Shown here: piece by piece, positions 25,271 through 34,158 of the stretch
Layout of the letters: each line of letters starts with the position of its first letter
How positions within the stretch are numbered: the stretch's first letter is position 1
Source: Coprobacter tertius
GTDB taxonomy: Bacteria; Bacteroidota; Bacteroidia; Bacteroidales; Coprobacteraceae
Direction: 5' to 3'
DNA length: 64,000 bases
Assembly (NCBI RefSeq): GCF_024330105.1
Contig: NZ_JANDHW010000002.1
Location: 310,001-374,000, forward strand
Notes under the pieces: generated by a model
Seen by the model: only the letters and a program-made list of their open reading frames with translations
Told to the model about the DNA's origin: nothing
Database searches by the model: none
Translations under genes and position numbers: made by a program

Positions 25271-26110
25271 ATGAAAAAATTGTTATGGGCAGTCGTTCTG
25301 TCTTTTAGTATAATTTCTTGCGGAAAAACCGATAAAAAGGCGGAGGCTCAATATAAAAAGGCCGAAGCGCTTTACGAACAGGGAGATTATAACCAGGCGA
25401 AACAACAGATCGATAGTATTAAGGTATTGTATCCTAAAGCTTTCGACCAGATAAAAAAAGGAATGATACTGATGTGCCGAGTAAATTTGAAAGAGTCTGA
25501 ACGTAATCTTGTTTATATCGATAGTTTGCTTCCTTTGAAGAAAGCGGAGGTGGACCGTTTGAAAAAAGATTTTTTCTTGAGTAAAGATGAGAAGTATGAA
25601 GAAACCGGCCATTATGTTTATAAGTCGGAGAAGAATAACCCGGTTGTGAATCGGAGTTATGTGCGTGCTCAGGTAAGTGAAGACGGCATTATGGAAATCG
25701 CAAGTGTATATTTCGGTCCTGCTGCATTGCATCATGAGTCGATGAGGGTGGAGGCCCCTGATGGCTCTTATGCCATGACCAAAGTAGTGCCTTATGATGG
25801 CGCCCGTAATTTCCGTTTCGTTAATGACGGAAATACGACCGAAGTCGTAACGTATAAAGGGGAACAAATGATTGCCGTGGCTGAATTGATTTATAATACT
25901 CCCGGTAAAATAAAGGTAAGTTACGAGGGGAAGAGGCCTTATTCGTTTACGCTGGACGATCGTTCCCGTAAGATGATAAATGCTTCGTATGAACTCGCTA
26001 TGGCGATGAAGTCTGTAAAAGAGCTTACTCGCGAGCAGGCGATCAACAATAAAGGATGTGAAATTCTCCGGCGTCAGATTTCTGATCTGGAGAGTGGAAA
26101 AGAACAATAA
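25271..26110 (+). CDS. Lipoprotein with TPR-like N-terminal region
   Basis: 279 aa from the ATG at 25271. Leader MKKLLWAVVLSFSIISC with Cys17 as the lipidation site. Residues 25-60 (QYKKAEALYEQGDYNQAKQQ, then IDSIKVLYPKAFDQ) fit one tetratricopeptide-like hairpin, as in many Bacteroidales envelope lipoproteins. The middle and C-terminal parts are beta-rich (SYVRAQVSEDGIMEIASVYF, KIKVSYEGKRPYSFTLDD) with a terminal helix. I do not recognise a named family. It stands alone and is closed by a strong terminator. Confidence 0.7.
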   Translation: MKKLLWAVVLSFSIISCGKTDKKAEAQYKKAEALYEQGDYNQAKQQIDSIKVLYPKAFDQIKKGMILMCRVNLKESERNLVYIDSLLPLKKAEVDRLKKDFFLSKDEKYEETGHYVYKSEKNNPVVNRSYVRAQVSEDGIMEIASVYFGPAALHHESMRVEAPDGSYAMTKVVPYDGARNFRFVNDGNTTEVVTYKGEQMIAVAELIYNTPGKIKVSYEGKRPYSFTLDDRSRKMINASYELAMAMKSVKELTREQAINNKGCEILRRQISDLESGKEQ

Positions 26111-26173
26111 TTGTTCTCACCGCAAAAGAGCCGGATTTTATCAGAGAATATTTTTTTGATTACATCCGGATAT

Positions 26174-26225
26174 AAAACGATTAGCCCGTAAACCGATACT
26201 TTAGGTTTACGGGCTAATCGTTTTT
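26174..26225. terminator. Bidirectional terminator between lipoprotein and alpha/beta hydrolase genes
   Basis: AAAACGATTAGCCCGTAAACC pairs almost perfectly with the complementary arm ending in ATCGTTTTT around a 9-nt loop (arms about 26174-26194 and 26204-26225). It serves convergent genes. Confidence 0.92.
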
Positions 26226-26237
26226 ATTCTGTACATT

Positions 26238-27245
26238 TTAGTCGAGTCCGGTTTTATCGAGCCATTGAAATATAGCATTATAAGTTGCCTCTCGAGCCGA
26301 TTTTTTGGAAAGGATAAGATCGTGCATTCCGTCCTTTATTGCTACTTCGGTGACACTTTTCCCTAAATTGATTCCGTATTTTTTGATATCTTTTACATCG
26401 AGTACTGCATCGCCATTTTGGTGTTCGGGAGTCCACTTGTCTCCATATACCGAATGGTCTGAGAAAAGTACGAGTATGGGGCAGGGAATGTCGAGACCCC
26501 GGTGTATTTTTTTCTGTCCCCGGTGTATGGCACGTATCCATCCGGTCGTAAGCGGTCTCGATTGCAGAAATTTTTTGTTGGTATCGTATATCCATTCACC
26601 GTGTTTGTCTGCCAACAGACTTTCGCCGTAAGCGGTCGATTTACCTTGCTTTATTTTCATATTCTTAGTAAAAATGCCGGTGAAAGATACGATGGGAATT
26701 AAAATTTTTTCTTGGAATTTATTTAGGTTCATATCCAGAAACGGACTGTTGAGTATAAGCCCTTTTACCGGTAAGTCGTTACGATATTCTTCGCAATACA
26801 GGGCAGAAATGAGACCGCCGGTAGAATGCCCCATCAAAATTATTTCTTTGTTACCTTCTTCTTTCATAATGTGCAAGGCAGTATCTATATCGGCGAAATA
26901 TTCTTTGAGGTCGTGCACTTGAAACGGAGTTTGCGATGCGAGTAACGATCGTCCATATTTGCGTAAATCTACGGCATAAAAATTGAAACAAGAATCATTG
27001 AACGTTTTGGCCAGAGAACTCTGAAAAAAATAATCGTTGTAGCCATGAATATAAAGTATCGCCTTATCAGAGGGTTTATTGGCTTCCCGTCTGATGAGGG
27101 TGGTAATTACTTTTCCGTCGTAATCGTCGGGCATATCGAGGGTACGCATTTCGAACCTTCCACCCAAAACATCCATCGAATATTGAGCATGCAACGATCC
27201 CGATGCCAGCAGTGTAAAAATTAAGAGGAATAATATACGTTTCAT
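26238..27245 (-). CDS. Exported alpha/beta hydrolase (lysophospholipase-like)
   Basis: 335 aa with a signal peptide (MKRILFLLIFTLLASGSLHAQ). Alpha/beta-hydrolase fold of the serine aminopeptidase/monoglyceride-lipase type. The oxyanion segment is AILYIHGYNDYF and the nucleophile elbow is LMGHSTGGLISAL (GHSTG). The acid is probably the Asp in LVLFSDHSVYGD and the catalytic His lies in IKDGMHDLILS. A periplasmic or surface esterase/lipase is expected; the substrate is unknown. It follows the marR gene by 46 bp on the same strand and may be controlled by it. Confidence 0.88.
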   Translation of the reverse strand: MKRILFLLIFTLLASGSLHAQYSMDVLGGRFEMRTLDMPDDYDGKVITTLIRREANKPSDKAILYIHGYNDYFFQSSLAKTFNDSCFNFYAVDLRKYGRSLLASQTPFQVHDLKEYFADIDTALHIMKEEGNKEIILMGHSTGGLISALYCEEYRNDLPVKGLILNSPFLDMNLNKFQEKILIPIVSFTGIFTKNMKIKQGKSTAYGESLLADKHGEWIYDTNKKFLQSRPLTTGWIRAIHRGQKKIHRGLDIPCPILVLFSDHSVYGDKWTPEHQNGDAVLDVKDIKKYGINLGKSVTEVAIKDGMHDLILSKKSAREATYNAIFQWLDKTGLD

Positions 27246-27291
27246 TTAAATTTAAAGGTTTTGGATATGACGATAAACAGCCGGCAGGCAA

Positions 27292-27753
27292 TTATATCTT
27301 TTCCCCGAGTGAATTTTTTACATTATTAAACACCTTATTCAGTAAATATTGGGCGGTTTCGATCTCTTCGTCGGAAAGATCTTTAAGAGCAGCTTCTTTG
27401 GTCTCTAAAACGACTGGTTGAGCTTCTATTTCGAGTTTACGCCCCTTTTCTGTGAGAGTAATAATATTGGTACGACGGTCTTTCCGGCTTGCCGAACGTT
27501 GTACGAGTCCTTGTTTTTCGAGGTTATCGATAAGCCGGGTCATACTCGGTTTATCTTTAAAAGTCGCGTTGCAGAGTTCTTGTTGGCTTACTCCGTCTTT
27601 CGACCATAGATAATAAAGAACGGTCCACTGTTCGGGAGTAATGTCGATATTCATTTTACGAAAACTCCGGTATATTTTGCGATTGATAGCCGCAGAAAGT
27701 TTTCCGCTTAAAACGACGAATACGAGTTCGATATCGAGAGCTGAATGGTTCAT
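27292..27753 (-). CDS. MarR-family transcriptional regulator
   Basis: 153 aa. Winged helix-turn-helix: ITPEQWTVLYYLWSKDGVSQ, QELCNATFKDKPSMTRLID, NLEKQGLVQRSASRKDRRTN, IITLTEKGRKLE. MarR dimers repress genes and respond to small phenolic or oxidative signals. A TATCTTTG -7 box lies on its strand at 27783-27776, 23 bp before the start codon. The adjacent downstream exported hydrolase is its likely target. Confidence 0.9.
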   Translation of the reverse strand: MNHSALDIELVFVVLSGKLSAAINRKIYRSFRKMNIDITPEQWTVLYYLWSKDGVSQQELCNATFKDKPSMTRLIDNLEKQGLVQRSASRKDRRTNIITLTEKGRKLEIEAQPVVLETKEAALKDLSDEEIETAQYLLNKVFNNVKNSLGEKI

Positions 27754-27877
27754 AAAATAATTATTGTTTAAGCAACAAAGATACTATTTTTTTAGATACA
27801 GATATATAACAGAGGGTGTAAATATTCTAATCATCAATTTAGCCGGTTTATTATAAAGTAAAAAAACGATATAAAAG

Positions 27878-27907
27878 TTGCAGGTATGTAAAAAATGACT
27901 ACCTTTG
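27878..27907 (+). promoter_or_regulatory. Promoter of the rpsF-rpsR-rplI operon
   Basis: TTG at 27878-27880, exactly 19 bp, TACCTTTG at 27900-27907: a textbook Bacteroidota promoter. The leader of about 35 nt to the first ATG is a possible place for S6:S18 autoregulation, which is known in several bacteria; I did not identify the structure. Confidence 0.8.
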
Positions 27908-27945
27908 CACCGCAATGAAAAAATTTAAATAACAAGTTAATTTAA

Positions 27946-28299
27946 ATGAGTATGAATCATTATGAAACCGTTTTCATTTTAACTCCCGTTTTATCTGACG
28001 TACAGATGAAGGAAGCGGTAGACAAGTTCAAAGATATTTTGGTTGCCGAAGGCGCCGAAATAATCAATGAAGAAAACTGGGGATTGCGCAAGCTGGCTTA
28101 TCCTATCCAGAAAAAATCGACAGGCTTTTATCAGCTGTTGGAGTTTAACGCAGATCCGACTGTTATCGCTAAACTGGAAGTTAACTTTCGTCGGGATGAA
28201 CGTGTTATCCGTTTCTTAACCTTTAGAATGGATAAATACGCTGCAGAATATGCTGCAAAAAGAAGAAGTGTTAAATCTAAAGAAGTAAAGGAGAACTAA
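27946..28299 (+). CDS. rpsF: 30S ribosomal protein S6
   Basis: 117 aa. Core [20 protein letters not shown] with a central [20 protein letters not shown] and [17 protein letters not shown], all characteristic of S6, which binds the central domain of 16S rRNA together with S18. Start is the ATG at 27946 or two codons later (27952). It is followed 3 bp later by rpsR. No ssb gene lies between S6 and S18, the usual arrangement in Bacteroidota. Confidence 0.97.
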   Translation: MSMNHYETVFILTPVLSDVQMKEAVDKFKDILVAEGAEIINEENWGLRKLAYPIQKKSTGFYQLLEFNADPTVIAKLEVNFRRDERVIRFLTFRMDKYAAEYAAKRRSVKSKEVKEN

Positions 28300-28302
28300 G
28301 TC

Positions 28303-28575
28303 ATGGCACAACAAAATCAATCTGAAATCAGATATTTGACTCCTCCCTCAGTGGACATCAAAAAGAAAAAATACTGTCGTTTCAAAAAAAGCGGTATTAA
28401 GTATATCGACTACAAGGATCCCGAATTCCTGAAAAAATTTCTGAACGAACAAGGTAAAATTTTACCCCGTCGTATTACCGGTACATCATTGAAGTTCCAA
28501 CGTCGTATCGCACAAGCTGTAAAGAGAGCTCGTCATTTGGCGTTACTTCCTTATGTAACAGATATGATGAAATAA
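28303..28575 (+). CDS. rpsR: 30S ribosomal protein S18
   Basis: 90 aa. [40 protein letters not shown] and [19 protein letters not shown] are the diagnostic blocks of S18, which pairs with S6 on the platform of the 30S subunit. Only one Cys is left, so this is the C-minus paralogue form without a zinc site. A GGAGGA ribosome-binding site precedes the next gene. Confidence 0.97.
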   Translation: MAQQNQSEIRYLTPPSVDIKKKKYCRFKKSGIKYIDYKDPEFLKKFLNEQGKILPRRITGTSLKFQRRIAQAVKRARHLALLPYVTDMMK

Positions 28576-28598
28576 TTTAAAAGAAGGAGGAATTAAGA

Positions 28599-29042
28599 AT
28601 GCAAGTAATATTAAAAGAAGATGTACTGAATCTTGGGTATAAAGATGATGTTGTAACCGTGAAAAGCGGCTACGGTCGTAATTATCTTATCCCCCAGGGT
28701 AAAGCTGTTATCGCTACTCCTTCTGCATTGAAGATGTTAGCCGAAAACATGAAGCAACGTGCGCACAAACTCGAAAAGATTAAAAACGACGCTATAGAAC
28801 TCGCTGCCAAATTGGAGGGTGTTTCCCTGACTATCGGCGCTAAAACAAGCTCTACCGGAAAGATTTTCGGTTCGGTAAATAATATCCAAATCGCTGAAGC
28901 TCTCGAAAAAGCCGGATATGAGATCGATCGCAAAGTGATCTATATCAAAGAAGCTGTTAAAGAAGTAGGTGCTTATAAAGCTACTTTACGTCTGCACAAA
29001 GAAGTTAGCGTAGAGATTCCTTTCGAAGTGGTTGCCGAATAA
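28599..29042 (+). CDS. rplI: 50S ribosomal protein L9
   Basis: 147 aa. N-terminal RNA-binding domain [20 protein letters not shown] and [16 protein letters not shown], a long connecting helix, and a C-terminal domain with [17 protein letters not shown]9 reaches between ribosomes and limits frameshifting. Last gene of the operon, ended by a clear terminator. Confidence 0.97.
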   Translation: MQVILKEDVLNLGYKDDVVTVKSGYGRNYLIPQGKAVIATPSALKMLAENMKQRAHKLEKIKNDAIELAAKLEGVSLTIGAKTSSTGKIFGSVNNIQIAEALEKAGYEIDRKVIYIKEAVKEVGAYKATLRLHKEVSVEIPFEVVAE

Positions 29043-29067
29043 TAAGAAGTACAACCATATCCGATAT

Positions 29068-29100
29068 AAAAAACAGACTCTTGTAAAAGAGTCTGTTTTT
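29068..29100 (+). terminator. Terminator after rplI
   Basis: AAAAACAGACTC pairs with GAGTCTGTTTTT around an 8-nt loop, followed by more T. Strong. Confidence 0.92.
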
Positions 29101-29161
29101 ATTTTATAATGAACAGTCTATCTGTTTATGGTCATATAGATATAATGTATGGCAGGTATTT

Positions 29162-29506
29162 TTATTTTTCGTTCTCTTTTTTCTCTATTCCGGGAATCAA
29201 TATCGCCGTATAAAGCTGGAGTACGGCGGCTATGGTCAGTAAAAGGAACCACTCGTTCTGTTTTCTGAACATAAAATAAGAGGCTGCGACGATAAGTAAA
29301 GAAGATAACGTTTCCATACGATATAGTCGTTTAAGCCGCAGATTATTTCCATTATAAATGCGAGTAAGCCTTGTAACAGCCATACCGGCAGCACCTACCG
29401 CAAAAACGTAGGGCGATAAAAACCAACCTGTAATAAAAAGGGCTGCTGAGCATAAAACGCATAAAGCGGAAAGGTTGAAAATAAGATTTCGGGTTTTATT
29501 ATTCAT
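29162..29506 (-). CDS. Small integral membrane protein
   Basis: 114 aa. Four hydrophobic segments: residues 9-26 (LIFNLSALCVLCSAALFI), 32-45 (YVFAVGAAGMAVT), about 66-82 (LSSLLIVAASYFMF) and 87-104 (WFLLLTIAAVLQLYTAIL), with a lysine-rich end. Co-occurs with the DivIC/FtsB-like gene, overlapping its end by 8 bp, so probably coupled. I do not recognise a named family. Confidence 0.7.
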   Translation of the reverse strand: MNNKTRNLIFNLSALCVLCSAALFITGWFLSPYVFAVGAAGMAVTRLTRIYNGNNLRLKRLYRMETLSSLLIVAASYFMFRKQNEWFLLLTIAAVLQLYTAILIPGIEKKENEK

Positions 29507-29816
29507 TTTTGGAATCTTCTATGATATAGATATCTTCATTGGATTTTTTCATCAGGTATTGCTCCCGGGCAAATTTTTCGAGATTCTCACTATTTGAGCG
29601 CAATTCGTTCAATTGTTGTTGGCTGTTCTCTATAACGCCTTGATAATGTTCTATCTCTTTTTTTAATTCTCTGATTTTGCGGTCGTAAAGAAAACTTTGT
29701 AAAAAGCTGTTATCGTCGACAAATAGCATGATGACGATAAATGAAACGGCGAAAATCCGTATGATCGACAGGTGTTTCCGCAAAAAAGTCCAGCTGTGTA
29801 AAAGTTTTTTCTTCAT
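29499..29816 (-). CDS. DivIC/FtsB-type septum formation protein
   Basis: 105 aa. One membrane helix near residues 18-35 (IIRIFAVSFIVIMLFV), then a coiled coil (about 45-78: REIKELKKEIEHYQGVIENS-like heptads) and LEKFAREQYLMKKSNEDIYI. This bitopic layout and the YLMKK segment are typical of FtsB/DivIC, which recruits the late division proteins through its periplasmic coiled coil. Divergent from coaX. Confidence 0.85.
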   Translation of the reverse strand: MKKKLLHSWTFLRKHLSIIRIFAVSFIVIMLFVDDNSFLQSFLYDRKIRELKKEIEHYQGVIENSQQQLNELRSNSENLEKFAREQYLMKKSNEDIYIIEDSKNE

Positions 29817-29903
29817 ACATCCGAAAATTTATACAAACGTACATAATCTTTTTTGTTTGCGAAAGAATTATATCCACTTTAAGAATATTCTATTGTTTCT
29901 TTG

Positions 29904-29911
29904 TACATTTG
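29904..29911 (+). promoter_or_regulatory. TAnnTTTG -7 box of coaX
   Basis: TACATTTG, 12-15 bp before the two tandem ATGs at 29923 and 29926. It shows that the much longer upstream open frame is not used. Confidence 0.55.
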
Positions 29912-29925
29912 TGCAAAATTTCATG

Positions 29926-30654
29926 ATGGCAAATTTAATTATCGACCAGGGAAATACTACTTTAAAACTCGCTGTTTTTGATAAAAACGAGCCTGTCGCC
30001 TTTACACAACTCAGAAAGTGGGATGAGGGGATTGTTTCCGGTTTACTGGAAGATTATTCTATCGAAGCTTGTATATATGCTTCGGTGGCGGCTCCTTCCG
30101 AAAAGGAAATAATCTGGCTCGGAGACAATATCGAGCGATTTATCGAGTTTAATCATAAGACGTTGTTGCCGATAAACATCGATTATCGTACTCCCGATAC
30201 ACTCGGTCTCGATCGTATAGCCGGAGTCGTGGGGGCATTTTATGAAAAAAAAGGGCATGATATATTGGTAATAGATGCCGGGACGGCGATAACGTATGAT
30301 GTGTTAACGGCGGATGGTCGTTTTATAGGAGGAAATATTTCTCCGGGTATAAAAATGCGTTTAAAGTCATTACATGCGTTTACCGGTCGTTTGCCGATGG
30401 TGCCTAAAGAGGGTGATATACCGGCAATCGGTTATGATACCGATACGGCTATACGTTCGGGAGTAATGGAAGGTATCCGTTTCGAAATGGAGGGATATAT
30501 TGAAGAAGTGAAAAGCAAATGCCCTGAAGTTTTAATTTTTTTAACGGGGGGTGACGCTTTTTTATTTGCCGAACGAGTAAAAAGCACCATCTTTGCAGAT
30601 AAAAATATTGTATTAAAAGGATTAAACAGAATACTGGACTATAATGTTAAATAA
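29926..30654 (+). CDS. coaX: Type III pantothenate kinase
   Basis: 242 aa from the ATG at 29926 (another ATG directly before it). Phosphorylates pantothenate in the first step of coenzyme A synthesis. ASKHA-fold motifs: phosphate-1 LIIDQGNTTLKLAVF, the pantothenate-site DYRTPDTLGLDRIAGVVGAF, catalytic IDAGTAITYDVL, GGNISPGIKMRLKSL, and adenine-site FLTGGDAFLFAE. The end overlaps the next gene by 11 bp. Confidence 0.95.
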   Translation: MANLIIDQGNTTLKLAVFDKNEPVAFTQLRKWDEGIVSGLLEDYSIEACIYASVAAPSEKEIIWLGDNIERFIEFNHKTLLPINIDYRTPDTLGLDRIAGVVGAFYEKKGHDILVIDAGTAITYDVLTADGRFIGGNISPGIKMRLKSLHAFTGRLPMVPKEGDIPAIGYDTDTAIRSGVMEGIRFEMEGYIEEVKSKCPEVLIFLTGGDAFLFAERVKSTIFADKNIVLKGLNRILDYNVK

Positions 30655-31933
30655 AAAGATTTCTATTTGGGTGCTCATCGCGGCATGTGCGGGGGCTGTG
30701 AGTGCCAATGCGCAAAATAATACGAATTCTCCTTACTCGCGTTATGGGTATGGTATTCTTGATGATAATTCTTTTGGCATGGATCGTGCCATGGGAGGTA
30801 TAGGTTACGGCTTGCAATCTTCGGGACAGATAAATGTAAAAAACCCGGCGTCGTACGCTTCGATGGATTCTCTTACTTTTCTTTTTGATTTTGGAGTAAA
30901 TCTGCAGAATGTATGGATGAAAGAAAGCCCGACGAGTAAATATCCTGCCGGGCTGAAACAGAAAAATATAAACGGTAATCTCGAATATATCGTCATGCAG
31001 TTTCCGCTGAGTAAGAAAATGGCGGCAAGTGTGGGGCTGGTTCCTTATTCGTATGTAGGGTACAGTTATGGCGGAACACTTCCCAATGGAGACGATACGA
31101 AAGTTGGGGAAGGCGGTATCAACCAAGCGTATGCCGGTATCGGTTATCGTCCGGTTGATGCGTTTTCGATCGGTTTTAATATGGGATATCTTTTCGGAAA
31201 TGTTACCCACAGTAATTATATTATTCCTTCTTCGGGAAACACGGTCGGTAGTTTGCTTGAAAATAAAATGCATGTTTCCGATTTTCATATCGAATTCGGA
31301 GCGCAGTACGCATATCAGATTAAAAATAAGTATAAAGACAAATTGATCTTCGGTGTCGTATATTCTCCCAAAAAGAGTTTGTTAGGGTCGATGACCAATA
31401 CGGTAAGTGATTATACATCATCTTCGGAGTCGGTGGTAAGTACGACATCCGAAAGTCTGAAAAATCGGTACCAATTACCTAATTCTTATGGTGGAGGTTT
31501 TACGTATATGCGTAAAAATAATTTTATTGTAGGAGCCGATTTTACTTATCAAGCTTGGGCAAAAGCAAAATATGCCGGAGTGCTCGGTAATCAGAATAAT
31601 CGGATGAGAGTTTCTCTCGGAGGCGAATATATCCCAGATGCCATGTCGAAAAATTTCGGAAAACAGATGCATTATCGGGCCGGATTGTTTTATAACAAGG
31701 CTTATCAGAAAATAGACGATATGGAGACGGGAAAGCAGTGTGATATGAGAGAAATAGGAGTGAGTTGCGGATTTGGTATCCCTGTGTTGAACAGCCGGTC
31801 TTTGATTAATATTGCGCTCGAATATGTGAATCGTCAGACTACTCCTAAAAAACTGATTACCGAAAATTATCTCAGACTGTCGATAAGCCTTACATTTAAT
31901 GAAAAATGGTTTTATAAAGAAAAAATCAATTGA
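30644..31933 (+). CDS. Outer-membrane beta-barrel protein (FadL/PorV-like)
   Basis: 429 aa with a signal peptide (MLNKKISIWVLIAACAGAVSANAQ). The mature start NNTNSPYSRYGYGILDDNSF and GMDRAMGGIGYGLQ, then NPASYASMDSLTFLFDFGV, match a Bacteroidota outer-membrane protein group related in layout to FadL/UPF0164-type barrels. Repeated amphipathic strands cover the rest, ending RLSISLTFNEKWFYKEKIN. Cargo or role unknown. Translationally coupled to coaX and just upstream of lptC, as in other Bacteroidales. Confidence 0.8.
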   Translation: MLNKKISIWVLIAACAGAVSANAQNNTNSPYSRYGYGILDDNSFGMDRAMGGIGYGLQSSGQINVKNPASYASMDSLTFLFDFGVNLQNVWMKESPTSKYPAGLKQKNINGNLEYIVMQFPLSKKMAASVGLVPYSYVGYSYGGTLPNGDDTKVGEGGINQAYAGIGYRPVDAFSIGFNMGYLFGNVTHSNYIIPSSGNTVGSLLENKMHVSDFHIEFGAQYAYQIKNKYKDKLIFGVVYSPKKSLLGSMTNTVSDYTSSSESVVSTTSESLKNRYQLPNSYGGGFTYMRKNNFIVGADFTYQAWAKAKYAGVLGNQNNRMRVSLGGEYIPDAMSKNFGKQMHYRAGLFYNKAYQKIDDMETGKQCDMREIGVSCGFGIPVLNSRSLINIALEYVNRQTTPKKLITENYLRLSISLTFNEKWFYKEKIN

Positions 31934-31943
31934 TAATTTGTGG

Positions 31944-31997
31944 ATTTCGATATAACGGGAAAGGGGGCAATTGCCCCCTTTCCCGTTATATCGAAAT
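31944..31997. terminator. Perfect 54-bp palindrome acting as terminator
   Basis: Two exactly complementary 27-base arms (31944-31970 and 31971-31997) meet with no spacer at CAATTG; the arms carry GGGAAAGGGGG / CCCCCTTTCCC. In RNA this makes an extremely stable hairpin, ending in TTTT on the plus strand, between the outer-membrane gene and lptC. Perfect symmetry over this length is unusual for a terminator. Confidence 0.85.
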
Positions 31998-32035
31998 TTT
32001 GAAACAAAAGATTAGATTATATATTCCTAATTCGT

Positions 32036-32043
32036 TATTTTTG
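32036..32043 (+). promoter_or_regulatory. TAnnTTTG -7 box before lptC
   Basis: TATTTTTG, 50 bp before the lptC ATG and directly after the palindromic terminator. No clear -33 element, so moderate confidence. Confidence 0.5.
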
Positions 32044-32093
32044 CAGTTTGAATATACAATAATCGTATATTAATCGCACATGATAATTTAAAA

Positions 32094-32792
32094 ATGGCAA
32101 TACCTGATACTTCTTTTTGGAGGAAAAATGATACTCTGATGCGTCTTATGCCGCTTTTGCTGGCAATCGTGTCGGGGTTTATCTTTATTTTTTCTTCATG
32201 TACATCTAAAACAAAAACTGAAGTCGCAGGAGAAATAACGGATGCTAAGCTGCTGCCAACGTTATACACTTACGATGTAGAGACGCTTATATCCGACTCG
32301 GGTATTACGCGGTATCGGGTGAAAGCTAAGGAATGGCTGATGTTTGAAGCGGCAGCGGAGCCGTATTGGTATTTTCCGAAGGGACTTTATGTAGAACAAT
32401 TCGATTCTACCTATCATACCGAATCATTTATAGTAGGAGATACCGCCTATTATTATAAAGATAAAAAGTTGTGGAAACTGGTGGGAAACGTCAGAATGGA
32501 AAATATTAAAAACGAAATATTCGAAACGCAGCTACTTTTCTGGGATCAGAACCGGAGAGAAATGTATACCGATAGCAATGTATATATACAGCGGGATGAT
32601 AAAATTATACGAGCCCGTAATTTCGTTTCAAACGAGTCGATGACACGTTACCTTTTTAAAGGCGCTTATGATTCCAGTTTCCCGATAAAGCAGGAGTCTC
32701 GTACTTCGGATAGCACTAACGTCGCTATTTCTGCCGATGAACGGTCTAATGCTCAACGTTACGCCCCTCGTCGGAAAGGAGGTGGAGAATGA
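32094..32792 (+). CDS. lptC: LptC-type LPS export protein (lipoprotein form)
   Basis: 232 aa. An N-terminal hydrophobic segment (LMRLMPLLLAIVSGFIFIFS) ends in SCTSK, so it is probably a lipoprotein. The mature domain has the LptC beta-jellyroll pattern: TYDVETLISDSGITRYRVKA, EPYWYFPKGLYVEQFD, ADTAYYYKDKKLWKLVGNVR-type strands, FETQLLFWDQNRREMYTDSN. LptC passes lipopolysaccharide from LptB2FG to LptA across the periplasm. The stop overlaps the next start (ATGA). Confidence 0.88.
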   Translation: MAIPDTSFWRKNDTLMRLMPLLLAIVSGFIFIFSSCTSKTKTEVAGEITDAKLLPTLYTYDVETLISDSGITRYRVKAKEWLMFEAAAEPYWYFPKGLYVEQFDSTYHTESFIVGDTAYYYKDKKLWKLVGNVRMENIKNEIFETQLLFWDQNRREMYTDSNVYIQRDDKIIRARNFVSNESMTRYLFKGAYDSSFPIKQESRTSDSTNVAISADERSNAQRYAPRRKGGGE

Positions 32793-34051
32793 GTCTATTG
32801 ATATGGACCATTATAGTGTCACTGCTTTTTTCTGCCTTTTTTTCAGGGATGGAGATTGCTTTTGTTTCTTCTAACAAGGTGAGATTTGAAATCGATATGA
32901 AGAAATCGACACTTCTGGGGCGTGCGCTTAATGTTTTTTATCGTCATCAGGAACAATTTATTTCTACCATGTTGGTAGGGAATAATATCGCATTGGTAAT
33001 ATATGGTATCGGTATGGCTCAGGTACTCGAGCCGTTGCTTGCCGGTATATTTAATAATGAAATATTCGTGGTATTGGGGCAAACCCTTTTATCGACATTG
33101 TTGATATTGCTTACGGCTGAATTTTTACCCAAAACGCTTTTTCGCATAAACCCTAATTCGGTAATGCGGGTATTTGCATTACCGGCTTATCTTTTTTATA
33201 TCATACTATATCCGGTTTCGAAGCTGACGGCAGTACTTTCTAAAGGAGTCTTGTGGTTAGGCGGTGTAAAGATTTCGAAAGATCGGGATGGGAGCCTGAT
33301 GAGCAAAGTCGATCTCGATTATTTTATACAACAGAGTATCGAAGATGCCGATGATGAAAACGAAGTGGAAACAGAGGTGAAGATTTTTCAGAACGCACTT
33401 GATTTTTCGAATCTGAAATTAAGGGATTGTATGATTCCCCGTAATGAGGTTGTCGCTGTAGATATAGATTCGACAACGGCCGACGGCCTTATTTCGGAAT
33501 TTATAGAAACGGGACTATCTAAAATATTAGTATATCGAGATAACATAGATAATGTAATCGGTTATATACATTCTTCTGAAATGTTTAAAAAATCGGACAA
33601 CTGGAGAATTAAAATAAAACCTATTTTACAGGTACCCGAAACCATGCCTGCTAAGAACTTGATGAAGATGCTTATGCAGCAGAAGAAAAGTATCGCTGTG
33701 GTAATCGATGAATTTGGTGGAACCGGAGGTGTTGTTACTTTGGAAGATTTGGTAGAAGAAATATTTGGAGATATAGAAGATGAGCATGATGTGCGTAATT
33801 ATGTGTTGCAAAAAGTGAGTGACACGGAATATATTTTTTCGGGGCGTCTCGAAATTGAGAAAATAAATGAAAAATACGATATAGAATTACCGGAATCGGA
33901 TGATTATATGACTATTGCCGGCTTTATTCTTTGGTATGTGAAAACAATTCCCCAACAGGGCGAAACTGTTGAAATACCCCCTTTTAAATTTAAAATATTA
34001 AAAAGAAATGCAACAAAAATAGAACTCGTAAGAATGAAAATAGAGAAATAA
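32789..34051 (+). CDS. CNNM/CorC (hemolysin-like) membrane protein with CBS domains
   Basis: 420 aa. N-terminal DUF21/CNNM transmembrane domain (about 1-175: LIWTIIVSLLFSAFFSGMEI, with the GMEIAFVSSN signature, and LLILLTAEFLPKTLFRINPN). Then paired CBS domains (about 195-320, with LRDCMIPRNEVVAVD and AVVIDEFGGTGGVVTLEDLV), then the CorC/HlyC C-terminal domain. The family is implicated in magnesium/cobalt efflux or transport; the older name hemolysin is misleading. In operon with lptC (4-bp overlap). Confidence 0.92.
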   Translation: MSLLIWTIIVSLLFSAFFSGMEIAFVSSNKVRFEIDMKKSTLLGRALNVFYRHQEQFISTMLVGNNIALVIYGIGMAQVLEPLLAGIFNNEIFVVLGQTLLSTLLILLTAEFLPKTLFRINPNSVMRVFALPAYLFYIILYPVSKLTAVLSKGVLWLGGVKISKDRDGSLMSKVDLDYFIQQSIEDADDENEVETEVKIFQNALDFSNLKLRDCMIPRNEVVAVDIDSTTADGLISEFIETGLSKILVYRDNIDNVIGYIHSSEMFKKSDNWRIKIKPILQVPETMPAKNLMKMLMQQKKSIAVVIDEFGGTGGVVTLEDLVEEIFGDIEDEHDVRNYVLQKVSDTEYIFSGRLEIEKINEKYDIELPESDDYMTIAGFILWYVKTIPQQGETVEIPPFKFKILKRNATKIELVRMKIEK

Positions 34052-34158
34052 AGCGATTTTTTTGGGTATTCGTCACAGATATAATGGCATTTTTTGTATC
34101 TTCGTGCGCCTACTAAATTTGAAATAAAATTAAAAACTAAATAAACACAAAGTAATAG

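Noticed and set aside
25283-26107. 274-codon minus-strand frame opposite the 25271 lipoprotein
   Set aside because: The plus-strand frame has a signal peptide, lipobox and terminator; the reverse frame has none.
29728-29925. Long N-terminal extension of coaX
   Set aside because: A -7 promoter box lies inside it at 29904-29911 and the pantothenate-kinase homology begins at MANLIIDQG.
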